Below are positions 1 through 7,506 of a DNA stretch of 38,926 nucleotides, piece by piece; positions within the stretch are counted from its first letter, which is position 1; every line of letters starts with the position of its first letter. The stretch comes from a virus, in IMG/VR virus record IMGVR_UViG_3300033145_003411, positions 1 to 38,926 of that record; one strand, 5' to 3'. The notes beneath the pieces were generated by a model, which worked only from the letters and a program-made list of their open reading frames with translations, was not told where the DNA came from and ran no database searches. Both the position numbers and the translations under genes were made by a program.

Positions 1-357
1 GAGGTTGGTGAAATTCAATTCCAAAGAGATACTATTTTGCCAAAACTCAAAATGATTCGTGATAAAATTAACGAACAGATTATGCCTATGTATGATGAAA
101 ATATATTTGTTGATTTTGATAATCCTGTTCCGGCTGATAAAGAAATGGAATTAAAAGCAACAGAAATTTATTTAAAGCAAGGTGTTAAGACTGTAAATGA
201 AGTTAGACAAGAGATGGGATTAGAGGAAGTCGAATGGGGTGACGTTCCTTTTATTCCTACCGCACAACAACCGAAAGGGGGAGGGCAAGAAGATGTAGAT
301 GACATGGCTAAGGTTTTCGCAGATCAATTAATTAATAAGGCAAGACAAAACTTTTAA
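1..357 (+). CDS. Phage portal protein, C-terminal part (5' truncated by window edge)
   Basis: The reading frame is open from base 1, so only the last 118 residues of a longer protein are visible. The visible part (RDTILPKLK near the start, then FVDFDNPVPADKEME, then a helical stretch VNEVRQEMGLEEVEWGD and the proline-containing VPFIP) matches the C-terminal region of HK97/SPP1-type portal proteins. Portals form the dodecameric ring at the capsid vertex through which DNA is packaged and ejected. The downstream order (minor head protein, protease, capsid) is the usual one after a portal. The terminase genes should lie just left of the window. The call rests on recalled family similarity. Confidence 0.8.
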   Translation, partial: EVGEIQFQRDTILPKLKMIRDKINEQIMPMYDENIFVDFDNPVPADKEMELKATEIYLKQGVKTVNEVRQEMGLEEVEWGDVPFIPTAQQPKGGGQEDVDDMAKVFADQLINKARQNF

Positions 358-369
358 AGGAGAAAGAAA

Positions 370-675
370 ATGGAAAGTACCGAGACCAAGGCGTTCTTCA
401 CTGAGGTAGAGCAATCTATGCTTATGATTGTTGAAGGAATTGAATATATCAATTCCCGGATAACCAAACTTGCAAATGAGATTCGCGGGGTAACAGACGA
501 GGAGATTAAAGAGCCTATTGCTACTCGGCTACAACCTAATCTTCCCAGAGCAATTGCTTTTAAAGAAATGATTGGAGAATGCTCAATTTTTCTTAAGCAA
601 ATCAAAAAACAACTTGACCGATTACATCTTATCGAACATGTTGAATACAAGGTCCCGCTTCGTAAAAATTTTTAG
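370..675 (+). CDS. Small helical protein of unknown function in head module
   Basis: A 101-residue ORF starting 12 bases after the portal stop with a clear AAAGGAGAAAG ribosome binding site. It is predicted to be largely helical and charged, with heptad-like hydrophobic spacing in the first 50 residues and again around residues 65-90, compatible with a coiled coil. There are no membrane segments and no zinc motif. I do not recognise the family. Its place between portal and minor head genes suggests a virion or assembly role, but that is inference only. Confidence 0.62.
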   Translation: MESTETKAFFTEVEQSMLMIVEGIEYINSRITKLANEIRGVTDEEIKEPIATRLQPNLPRAIAFKEMIGECSIFLKQIKKQLDRLHLIEHVEYKVPLRKNF

Positions 676-676
676 C

Positions 677-744
677 GGACGTCCACTAGTTCTGCAAAAA
701 TTTATGAACTCTGCCAATCTCCTTAAATCAGTAAGGAGATTGGC
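677..744 (+). other. Cluster of palindromes and a 13-bp perfect hairpin in an intergenic gap
   Basis: The 91-base gap between two head-module genes holds three inverted repeats. They are an 8-bp palindrome GGACGTCC at 677-684, a 5-bp stem AGTTC (688-692) with GAACT (706-710), and a perfect 13-bp stem at 713-725 pairing with 732-744 across a 6-base loop. The right arm of the long hairpin contains TAAGGAG, a Shine-Dalgarno-like sequence that would be sequestered when folded. The next start codon has its own unpaired AAAAGGAG further right. No T-run follows, so a simple intrinsic terminator is unlikely. An RNA-processing site or attenuation structure is possible. Confidence 0.45.
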
Positions 745-766
745 TATAAGGAAAAGGAGAAAGAAA

Positions 767-961
767 ATGATTAAGAAAATAGTGACTTACACAGAGGCTG
801 AGGCAAGGGAAAAAGAGTGCCGTCAAGCGTTTTTAAAATTGCCTGGGGATTGTATCAAATTCCCAGAATGTTCTGGTTCTAAATGTATGTTTTGGGTATG
901 GGATAGTTATAGTTCCGAACAGCGAATAAATCCTAAAGGGTATTGTGGTTTGATTAGTTGA
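767..961 (+). CDS. Small four-cysteine phage protein
   Basis: A 64-residue protein. The frame is open further upstream to 572, but that stretch overlaps the preceding gene, whereas ATG at 767 follows AAAAGGAGAAAG at ideal spacing. The C-terminal half carries cysteines in the arrangement C-x6-C-x4-C followed by FWVW and a final GYCG. This resembles a small family common in tailed phages with KCMxW and a terminal GYCGL. The cysteines may bind a metal. Function is unknown. The gene lies between the portal and a protease gene in the same operon. Confidence 0.62.
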   Translation: MIKKIVTYTEAEAREKECRQAFLKLPGDCIKFPECSGSKCMFWVWDSYSSEQRINPKGYCGLIS

Positions 962-987
962 AATATTTAATTTAAAGGATAATGGAA

Positions 988-1818
988 ATGAAAGAAGACA
1001 AGCTTAAATGGAGTCATGAGAAGTTCTTGTATCCGGTCGTTAGAGTATTTGCTGAAAAGGCCGGAGGTTCGGGAACTATTGTTTATTCCGAACAAGACCC
1101 TGAAAACAAAGAAGAAAACATTACTTTAGTTTTAACTAATCACCATGTAATAGACGATCTTATCAGTCATAAAGAGGAATGGGATTCTTTATTGAAAAGG
1201 AAAAAGGAAAAAGAGTTCAAGAAGAAAGCGAAAGTTGAGCGGTTTGAATATGTTAGAATGTCAACCGTTGATAGCTCTAATAGATACGATGCTGATATTC
1301 TTGCTTATGATAAGAATGAAGATTTAGCTATTCTTAGGATTAATAGTCCAAGAAAATTTGAGTATGTAGCTAATCTAATTCCTAAAAAAGAGATTAAGAA
1401 TTTGAGATTATTTCAAGATGTTGTTGTTGGAGGTTGTTCTTTATTGCATGAACCGTTTTGTAATTTTGGACAGATTACTTTTTTGACTGAGGAGATTGAC
1501 CAGAAACAATATCTTATGACTAACTCTAATTCCGTTTTTGGTAATTCAGGCGGCGCTTTATTTCTTAAAGAGACTGGTCAAATGATTGGAGTCCCGTCAA
1601 GGATTACCGGCATTCAATTAGGCTTTGGAGTTGACATTATGACCTGGATGGGATTTGCTGCTCACCCAAAAAGAATTTATGGATTTTTAGAGGAGCAGGA
1701 ACTGAAGTTCATTTGGGATAAAAAAGATACCTATGCCAAAGCTATGAAGCGGAGAGATACAAAAGAAAAGACAGCTTTGCTTGAACTTAAAGCGCAACTT
1801 GTTGGCAGTGGAAATTGA
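988..1818 (+). CDS. Trypsin-like (chymotrypsin-fold) serine protease
   Basis: A 276-residue protein with the motifs of a trypsin-like peptidase. It has GSGTIVYS near residue 27, LTNHHV with catalytic His at about residue 53, NEDLAIL with Asp at about 112, and GNSGGAL with the nucleophile Ser at about 187. There is no signal peptide, so it should act in the cytoplasm or in the virion. The ATG at 988 was chosen over ATG at 982 because AAAGGA at 974-979 sits 8 bases before 988 but only 2 before 982. A lysine/glutamate-rich insert lies between the His and Asp motifs (about residues 60-90). A separate HK97-type prohead protease is encoded downstream, so this is a second protease in the head cluster. 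Its substrate is unknown. Confidence 0.85.
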   Translation: MKEDKLKWSHEKFLYPVVRVFAEKAGGSGTIVYSEQDPENKEENITLVLTNHHVIDDLISHKEEWDSLLKRKKEKEFKKKAKVERFEYVRMSTVDSSNRYDADILAYDKNEDLAILRINSPRKFEYVANLIPKKEIKNLRLFQDVVVGGCSLLHEPFCNFGQITFLTEEIDQKQYLMTNSNSVFGNSGGALFLKETGQMIGVPSRITGIQLGFGVDIMTWMGFAAHPKRIYGFLEEQELKFIWDKKDTYAKAMKRRDTKEKTALLELKAQLVGSGN

Positions 1819-1843
1819 AACTTAACCTAAAGGAGAGAAAATA

Positions 1844-2233
1844 ATGACTAACGAAGCCGAAGAAATGGCTAAGAAGATGATTAACAATTTCGAGTCTAAG
1901 GCTAAGAAGAAAGAGATTAAGGTTAATCCGCCGATTGAATGTGTGAATTGCGATTTGCGATTGTCTGATATGGTAGATAAAGAAAATAAACTTTATCCTG
2001 GTTGGATTGGAGTTAGATTACAGGCGCCTCCATTTATGCTTTATATTTGCCCAAGATGTCAAGTGGCTATGGGTCCAGTGAATATTGTTGACGTTATGAA
2101 TGCCTCAGAAGAATTGCAGACTAAACAAAAAGATGATGAAAAGAAAAAGCCATTGAGCTTTGATGGGATGGTTGAGGCTAAAGAAGAACTTGGAGATGAT
2201 TATAAACTTGGAGAGGCTGAGAAGTGTGTGTAG
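1844..2233 (+). CDS. Small protein with a paired CxxC zinc-binding motif
   Basis: A 129-residue protein with an AAAGGAGAG site upstream. It has CVNC at residues 33-36 and CPRC at about 68-71, separated by a hydrophobic beta-like stretch (YPGWIGVRLQAPPFMLYI). This is the usual layout of a zinc ribbon. The flanks are helical, charged and lysine-rich. The family is unknown to me. Similar zinc-ribbon proteins occur near minor head genes in phages, but a specific role cannot be read from the sequence. Confidence 0.68.
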   Translation: MTNEAEEMAKKMINNFESKAKKKEIKVNPPIECVNCDLRLSDMVDKENKLYPGWIGVRLQAPPFMLYICPRCQVAMGPVNIVDVMNASEELQTKQKDDEKKKPLSFDGMVEAKEELGDDYKLGEAEKCV

Positions 2234-2467
2234 ATGTTAACGTATTATACAGATGGGGGTACTGGTTCACCTCCCGATTATATGATTTTTAATCCACCCG
2301 AGACGACAGATGCAAGAAGGGTTTTCCCTAGGGCTGATTATGAACAATGTCCGCAGTATTGGTTTTGGCCTTCTTATCCTCTTTATCCTTCTCCTCTTTA
2401 TCATGAACAAGATACTCCTCCTTCTTATGTAGACATTTATATTAGGCTGTATGGCTTTGTATGGTAA
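2234..2467 (+). CDS. Pro/Tyr-rich small ORF, hypothetical
   Basis: A 77-residue ORF whose ATG follows directly on the stop of the preceding gene, so translation could be coupled. There is only a weak GGAGAGG about 20 bases upstream. The protein is unusually rich in Pro, Tyr and Trp (for example SYPLYPSPLY), with no recognisable domain. An ORF of similar length exists on the opposite strand. Tight packing favours the + strand reading. Confidence is limited by composition and the poor ribosome site. Confidence 0.45.
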   Translation: MLTYYTDGGTGSPPDYMIFNPPETTDARRVFPRADYEQCPQYWFWPSYPLYPSPLYHEQDTPPSYVDIYIRLYGFVW

Positions 2468-2538
2468 CATAAGGCGATTTAGGACAACAACCAATGGTAA
2501 AGTATAGGTAGGGAAATAAAACAGTTTAGAATGGATGT

Positions 2539-5061
2539 ATGCAAGGGTTAGTAAAAAAAGTTTTTGACCATGTTCTTGATGAGATTGGACCTCAGATTGT
2601 AGAGTTGTCTGAAAATTCTGATAATCGTTATTGGGAGAGATTTTTAAAAGCTATTGGCCCTGGCATGAGAAGTATGGAGTATCAGCTTAAGAGAGAATTT
2701 AGGAGGCAAGAAGCTGAAATTATTCGTGGCATAAGGAAACCATCAAAAACTTATAAGGCTAATCCTGTTTTTCCTGTAAAACCTTTGACTTTGGAACAGA
2801 TTTATCAATTTAATACCGAAAGGGCTAAGACTTTAACTCAGCTTGCTACAAAACCTGGTTATGGGAATTGTGCTGTTAAGGCTGGTAAAGAGAGTTTAAG
2901 GAAGTTAGGTATTGATGTTGATTTCAATTTACAATTACCAGAAGTAGGAGAATTTGTTGATGAATGGACCTTAAAACTTGCCGGCGAGGTGACTGGCTCA
3001 ACGGTTGATAATATAAAGAAAACTTTACGAAAAGGGATTATGGAAGGCGAGTCTTATCAACTGTTGACCGAAAGAGTAAAGAAGGCTTTTAAGACTTCGC
3101 CTGTTAGGGCCAATATGATTGCTCAGACTGAAGCCGTTAGAGCCGGTAACGGCGGTCAAATATTAGCTTGGGAAAAAACAGACGGCGCAATCTCAATGAA
3201 ACGCTGGTGGACAAGTAGAGACGAAAGGGTCTGTCCGTTTTGTCTAAGGATGCACGGGAAGGAAATTTCATTAAGAGATAATTTTGCTAATCTTGGTGGC
3301 AGTGTCGATGGTCTGACTTCTGAGGGTAAACCTGTTTCGATGTTGGTAAGTTATTCTGATGTTGGTTTTCCACCGCTTCATATTCGTTGCCGTTGTGTTT
3401 TAATTGGCGTTCCGAGGGGGGAAGAAAGTCTAAGGCCAGTCGTTGAAGAGCCTATGGCTGAGAAACCTAAGCCGAAGCCTAAGAAACCAAAACGGCGCCC
3501 TATAAAAGATATTCCAAATAATAGCAAAGGGGCGTCTGAGTTTGGAAAGAGGCTAAAAGATACTGATATTTCACCAGGAGGTTCAACTGGCGCAAAGATA
3601 TTTAAAGATAATGAAGGTTTTGATTGGGTAGTAAAATCTTATCCAGACGAAAGGCAGATTTTCTCTGAATGGATTTCTAATAATCTTTATAAACGTGCTG
3701 GTATAGATGTTCCAGAAACAAGGCTCGCTTTAATAGATAAAAAATATAGGGTGGCTACTAAATGGCTTGATGATGCAAGACCATTAGATATTTCTTCTTT
3801 AAAGGGTATTAATAAATCGTTTAAAGATGGGTTTGCAATGGATTCTTGGTTAGCTAATTGGGATGTTATTGGTTTAACTGGTGATAATGTAGTCAAAAGC
3901 GGAAGCAAATTTTTTAGAGTTGACCAGGGCGGGTCTTTGTTTTTTAGAGCGCAAGGCGGGCTAAAGGGTGATTTATTTGGATCGGTAGTTAAAGAGCTAG
4001 AGACTATGAGGTCGAAGGTATCTAGCCGCACTTCTGGTATGGTTTTTGGAGATTTAACAGATACCTTTGTTAAACATCAGATTAAAAAAACCGTTTTGAA
4101 ATTTACTGATGATGATTTAGCCTCTCTGATTATTGATTCTGGCCTTAGAGAAGTTAATCGTGAATATGCAGATGATTTACTTAAAAAATTGATTAGTAGA
4201 AAAAAATATTTAGAAGAGTTTACAAAACCTCCCTCTTCTAGCCTATCTTCTATTTTTAAGGATGCAACTCACCAAAAAGTTTTCGATGATTATTATGAAT
4301 CTTTTGCGAAGGAACTTTCTTTATTAAAAACCAAGGAAAGTAAGAAAGAATTTGTAAAAAATGTTTTTTCTACTGATACCGATCTTGAGCTTATTAAAAA
4401 TAGTATTGATACATGGAAGCATGATGCTCAGGCTATAAACCCTTTAAGGCTTAAACTTTTAGCCGTGGAGCTTGAGAATAAAATATCTGACCTTTCTGTT
4501 GCGCTTTCCTCGGAAGTGGATTTTATATATGAACATGAGTTGGTTAAAACCCTTACTTCGAAAAATATTAAGGGGTATATAAAATCGAGAGCATTAAATC
4601 AGGCTTATATACGGAATATGACAAAAAAAGATTCGATTACTTTGTATAGAGGCGTTGGAGGGAGCAGGGGGGAAGCCAAGAGGCAAGCTTTAACTTATTT
4701 ATCAAAAGGGGCCAAGGTTGATATTTCGTCTAATTGTTTGTCTGGGTACTCAAGTTCAGAACTCGTTGCTACTGATTTTGGGAAGGTGATTTACACTAAG
4801 AATGTAAGAGTTGGGGACATTATTTTTGATGAGGATATTATAAATATTTTATCGAGGGATTTTCATAAGGATGAAAAAGAATTTATTATCAAAGGGCTTT
4901 CAAACGAAGTGGGGGAGTTGGGTAAGGATATAAAAGCTATTAAAGTAGTTGACGATATTCCTTCACATGGTGTTGATCCTTTCGACCCTGATGAGATACT
5001 TCCAGATTGGGAACCGGCAGACGGGGGGATTTTTGGGCCGGACCCATTTGCTGATGACTAA
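2539..5061 (+). CDS. Minor head protein: gpF-like domain fused to kinase-like and ADP-ribosyltransferase-like domains
   Basis: An 840-residue three-part protein. Residues 1-290 are a Mu gpF/SPP1 gp7-type head morphogenesis region, with AQTEAVRAGN near 195, CPFC at 232-235 and HIRCRC at 281-286. A Pro/Lys-rich linker spans about 303-322. Residues 345-495 look like a HipA/PI-kinase-type fold: VVKSY with Lys366, SEW with Glu377, NWDVIGLTGDN with Asp442/Asp449/Asn450, and RVDQGG with Asp462. Residues 660-805 carry R-S-E ADP-ribosyltransferase signatures: LYRGVGG with Arg704, SGYSSS at 735-740 and DEKEF with Glu779 and Glu781. The tail is acidic and Pro-rich. Minor head proteins of this class sit inside or at the portal vertex, so the C-terminal domains could enter the host with the DNA, as T4 Alt does. 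The ribosome site is weak. The kinase-like assignment is the least certain part. Confidence 0.85.
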   Translation: MQGLVKKVFDHVLDEIGPQIVELSENSDNRYWERFLKAIGPGMRSMEYQLKREFRRQEAEIIRGIRKPSKTYKANPVFPVKPLTLEQIYQFNTERAKTLTQLATKPGYGNCAVKAGKESLRKLGIDVDFNLQLPEVGEFVDEWTLKLAGEVTGSTVDNIKKTLRKGIMEGESYQLLTERVKKAFKTSPVRANMIAQTEAVRAGNGGQILAWEKTDGAISMKRWWTSRDERVCPFCLRMHGKEISLRDNFANLGGSVDGLTSEGKPVSMLVSYSDVGFPPLHIRCRCVLIGVPRGEESLRPVVEEPMAEKPKPKPKKPKRRPIKDIPNNSKGASEFGKRLKDTDISPGGSTGAKIFKDNEGFDWVVKSYPDERQIFSEWISNNLYKRAGIDVPETRLALIDKKYRVATKWLDDARPLDISSLKGINKSFKDGFAMDSWLANWDVIGLTGDNVVKSGSKFFRVDQGGSLFFRAQGGLKGDLFGSVVKELETMRSKVSSRTSGMVFGDLTDTFVKHQIKKTVLKFTDDDLASLIIDSGLREVNREYADDLLKKLISRKKYLEEFTKPPSSSLSSIFKDATHQKVFDDYYESFAKELSLLKTKESKKEFVKNVFSTDTDLELIKNSIDTWKHDAQAINPLRLKLLAVELENKISDLSVALSSEVDFIYEHELVKTLTSKNIKGYIKSRALNQAYIRNMTKKDSITLYRGVGGSRGEAKRQALTYLSKGAKVDISSNCLSGYSSSELVATDFGKVIYTKNVRVGDIIFDEDIINILSRDFHKDEKEFIIKGLSNEVGELGKDIKAIKVVDDIPSHGVDPFDPDEILPDWEPADGGIFGPDPFADD

Positions 5062-5073
5062 GGGGGAATAAAT

Positions 5074-5283
5074 ATGCTGAAAAAGAAAAAAATTAAAGGA
5101 AAAATAAAAGTTGAAGGTATGCGCCGAGGTCCAAATGGGGTTTGGGTGTTTCGCGATTCATGTGAAGCCGAAGATAGTTGGCTTCAGCATACTAGAGCAT
5201 TGAAGGCTAATAAAAAGCGCAAGGCAAAAGAGATGGAAGATAATAGCATGTATGTTTATGTCGATAAAATCGGCGTTTTTTAA
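5074..5283 (+). CDS. Small basic hypothetical protein
   Basis: A 69-residue ORF starting 12 bases after the minor head gene with AGGGGGAA as ribosome site. The N-terminus and middle are very lysine/arginine-rich (MLKKKKIKGKIK; KANKKRKAKEME). No domain is recognised. Its position and spacing suggest it is the last gene of the operon before the promoter-bearing gap that follows. Confidence 0.58.
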   Translation: MLKKKKIKGKIKVEGMRRGPNGVWVFRDSCEAEDSWLQHTRALKANKKRKAKEMEDNSMYVYVDKIGVF

Positions 5284-5301
5284 ATATTTAAAATAAACTT
5301 G

Positions 5302-5330
5302 TTGTTTTTTTTATTTAATTAAAGTATAAT
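5302..5330 (+). promoter_or_regulatory. Candidate sigma70-type promoter
   Basis: A perfect TATAAT at 5325-5330 lies 17 bases after TTGTTT at 5302-5307 (half match to TTGACA), within a T-rich tract. This is the first sizeable gap on the + strand (5284-5377) and it precedes the protease-capsid genes. An 11-base sequence CTTGGAGGTTG at 5335-5345, just after the -10 box, recurs exactly at 7508-7518 in the hairpin region before the capsid gene. Confidence 0.4.
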
Positions 5331-5377
5331 ATGACTTGGAGGTTGTTGAAGATGGAATTGGTGAAGGAATTGAAAAT

Positions 5378-5515
5378 TTGATTATAGAACTTCAATCTAT
5401 GCCAATATCTTATGATGAGAATATTAGAAAAACAATGGATAGCTTAATTAAATCATTAGGCAAATGCAAAGGAATTGTTATTATTAGCAATGGACTTGAA
5501 GGGAGTATGTCTTAA
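5378..5515 (+). CDS. Possible short ORF coupled to the next gene
   Basis: The frame is open from about 5330 to a TAA at 5513-5515 that overlaps the next ATG (TAATG). The best-supported start is TTG at 5378, 9 bases after AAGGA (5364-5368), giving 45 residues. ATG at 5399 would give 38 and TTG at 5336 would give 59. The residues look protein-like (LIIELQSMPISYDE, then CKGIVIISNG near the end). No family is recognised. The overlap with the next start favours a real coupled gene, but the start is uncertain. Confidence 0.33.
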   Translation: MIIELQSMPISYDENIRKTMDSLIKSLGKCKGIVIISNGLEGSMS

Positions 5516-5766
5516 TGGTTAAAGTAAAAATATATGAAGATTTCGAGGTTACTGTTGACCAAGGGAAAGCAATTGTTAAGTCAGGGATTGTAAGGAAGTA
5601 TGCCAGAGCATTGATTAAAGCTCTTATGAATAAACATTGGGAACCTGTTTCACCTTCTAATCCTTGGCCCGATTATGCTGCCGCTCAAAGTATTGCAGAG
5701 TTTTTTGATGGTAAAATAATTGAGGCGACTGGAAAGCCGGTTTACAAACCTAATGTAATTTATTGA
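5515..5766 (+). CDS. Hypothetical protein upstream of prohead protease
   Basis: An 83-residue ORF with GAAGGGAG about 7 bases before the ATG, which itself overlaps the upstream stop. It begins with a beta-like segment (MVKVKIYEDFEVTVDQG), followed by a basic helix and a Trp/Pro-containing central part (HWEPVSPSNPWPDY). There is no recognised domain. It ends 16 bases before the prohead protease gene, with which it is probably co-transcribed. Confidence 0.62.
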   Translation: MVKVKIYEDFEVTVDQGKAIVKSGIVRKYARALIKALMNKHWEPVSPSNPWPDYAAAQSIAEFFDGKIIEATGKPVYKPNVIY

Positions 5767-5782
5767 CGGGGGATGGGAAGAG

Positions 5783-7504
5783 ATGAAAATAGATAAAGCA
5801 GATGAATTTTTAAATAAGTATGGGCTTGGCAAAGATAGCGTTATTAGTATCAAAGCTGTAAACGATTTTGATGTTGGTGAAGTAGATAAAGAGAAACGAA
5901 CAATCATTACTACTATTACAACTGCTGGTATTGATAGAAGTGGAGATATTGTTCGGCCTGACGGCGTTTCTTTAAAGAATTATCGAAAGAATCCTGTCGT
6001 GCTTTGGATGCATGGTAGCGGGGGGATGTTTTCGAGCGGTACTCCTGAACTTCCTATTGGTAAGAATTTATGGATTAAGCCAAACAACAAAGGTTTGGTT
6101 GCCAAGACTCAGTATGCTAATCACGAGTTAGCTGATAAAGTTTTTGAATTTAGGCAATCGGGATTTCCACTTGCTCAGTCAATTGGCTTTATGATCCAAG
6201 AAAGTATATCAAAGAATAAAGATGGCAAAAAAAACACAAAGTTTAATAACCAGCTAAAAGATTTAGTTGATAAGGAATGGCTTGAAGATAAGAATGTTGA
6301 TAAGGTTGATCGGATAATTACCAAATGGGAACTCCTCGAATATTCAGACGTTATCGTCCCGGCTAATCCTGAGGCTTTAGGTAGGGCCGTTGAACTGGAA
6401 ATAATTAAGTCAGATTTTCCAGACTTGTATAAAGAATCACAAGATAATGAAATGCTTATGTATAAGACTATGTTTCCTGATATGGAAATAAAAGACATAG
6501 TTGTTGTAGAGGGCAAAGAAGAAGAAGTAGTAGAGGGAAAGGAAACTAAAGATAATGAAAAAGAAAATATTACTATTTCTATTGTTTCTGAAAAAGATAT
6601 TTCAGAAGATAAGGCTTTAACGCACAATTCTAAGACTTCTGATACAGAGCCTGTTTGGGGGGATTTGGACAAGACTAAATTGCCGCAAAAAGCCTTTGCC
6701 GATGAGGGAGAGCCTGATAAGAAATCTACTTGGAAGTATCCCCACCATTGGGTAAAAAATGGGGGTAAGTTAGATGACAGTGGGATTTTTACAACTGGAG
6801 ATATGTTTTTACACAAGGGGGGACTAAATGCTGCTTGGGCTGCTGCACAAGGCGCAAGAACTGGTAAACCAGCTTCGGCGTCAATAATAGCTCATCTTTC
6901 AAAACACCGAAAAGATTTAGGATTGAAAGACGCTGAAGAGATAATCGAAAAGGAAATTTTAGCCTCTGAAATAGTTTCAGAAGCTATGCTGGCTTCAATG
7001 GAAGCTTGTTTGGCTGGAATGGAAATTGTTCAAGAAGAAATGAAAACTTTGTCTTATAGATTGGATGCTATTGAAAATGTTGAACTGTTGGAGGGAGAAT
7101 CGCAAAAAACTGAAATATCAGATAAAGACGATACTAATAAAACAGCACCTCTTATTACTGAACGATTTCTAGAAGAAAATTTCGATGAACTACTTGATAA
7201 AACTGGAGTATTAGATACTTTGAGCACATTAAGTGAAAGTATTGAACATCTGAGTTTTGATATACAAGCCTTGAAAGAGGACAAAGAAAAAGAAGATGAC
7301 ATTGTAACAGTTGTTGAAACTGAAAAAGACAAAGATAAAATGTCATTTGAGCAGGCTTTAGAAATAATGAAAGCGGCTAAGGAACTTGCGATGGTGGCCA
7401 TAAAGCCTGCAAGGGATCAAGGAGAGAAAGAAGGATATAAACAAGGTATTGAGAAGGCTGCCCTTGAGTTGGCGAAGGTCAGAGGGAAAACAGTTTTTGA
7501 ATAA
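5783..7504 (+). CDS. HK97-type prohead protease with long C-terminal (scaffold-like) region
   Basis: A 573-residue protein. Residues 35-205 match the S78 prohead protease family: TAGIDRSGDIVRPDG at 48-61, WMHGS with catalytic His77, AQSIGF with Ser133, and the EYSDVIVPANPEA block with Glu186. These enzymes cleave the capsid delta domain and scaffold during maturation. Usual family length is about 200-250 residues, so this one is more than twice as long. An acidic linker (235-290) leads to a second module at 291-385 (KLPQKAFA, WKYPHHWV and SIIAHLSKH), a motif set seen in other phage protease/scaffold fusions. The last 180 residues are acidic helices likely to act as scaffold and be removed. 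The ribosome site is GGGAAGAG. Confidence 0.86.
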   Translation: MKIDKADEFLNKYGLGKDSVISIKAVNDFDVGEVDKEKRTIITTITTAGIDRSGDIVRPDGVSLKNYRKNPVVLWMHGSGGMFSSGTPELPIGKNLWIKPNNKGLVAKTQYANHELADKVFEFRQSGFPLAQSIGFMIQESISKNKDGKKNTKFNNQLKDLVDKEWLEDKNVDKVDRIITKWELLEYSDVIVPANPEALGRAVELEIIKSDFPDLYKESQDNEMLMYKTMFPDMEIKDIVVVEGKEEEVVEGKETKDNEKENITISIVSEKDISEDKALTHNSKTSDTEPVWGDLDKTKLPQKAFADEGEPDKKSTWKYPHHWVKNGGKLDDSGIFTTGDMFLHKGGLNAAWAAAQGARTGKPASASIIAHLSKHRKDLGLKDAEEIIEKEILASEIVSEAMLASMEACLAGMEIVQEEMKTLSYRLDAIENVELLEGESQKTEISDKDDTNKTAPLITERFLEENFDELLDKTGVLDTLSTLSESIEHLSFDIQALKEDKEKEDDIVTVVETEKDKDKMSFEQALEIMKAAKELAMVAIKPARDQGEKEGYKQGIEKAALELAKVRGKTVFE

Positions 7505-7506
7505 TT

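Noticed and set aside
572-766. N-terminal extension of the four-Cys protein
   Set aside because: It overlaps the previous gene and reads through the palindromic gap. The ATG at 767 has a proper ribosome site.
2267-2494. 75-residue - strand ORF opposite the Pro/Tyr-rich ORF
   Set aside because: It would be the only - strand gene inside the + strand head operon and has no ribosome site.
6175-6816. 213-residue - strand ORF
   Set aside because: It is antisense to the prohead protease, Ser/Leu-rich as expected for the shadow of a Glu/Lys-rich gene, and has no ribosome site.
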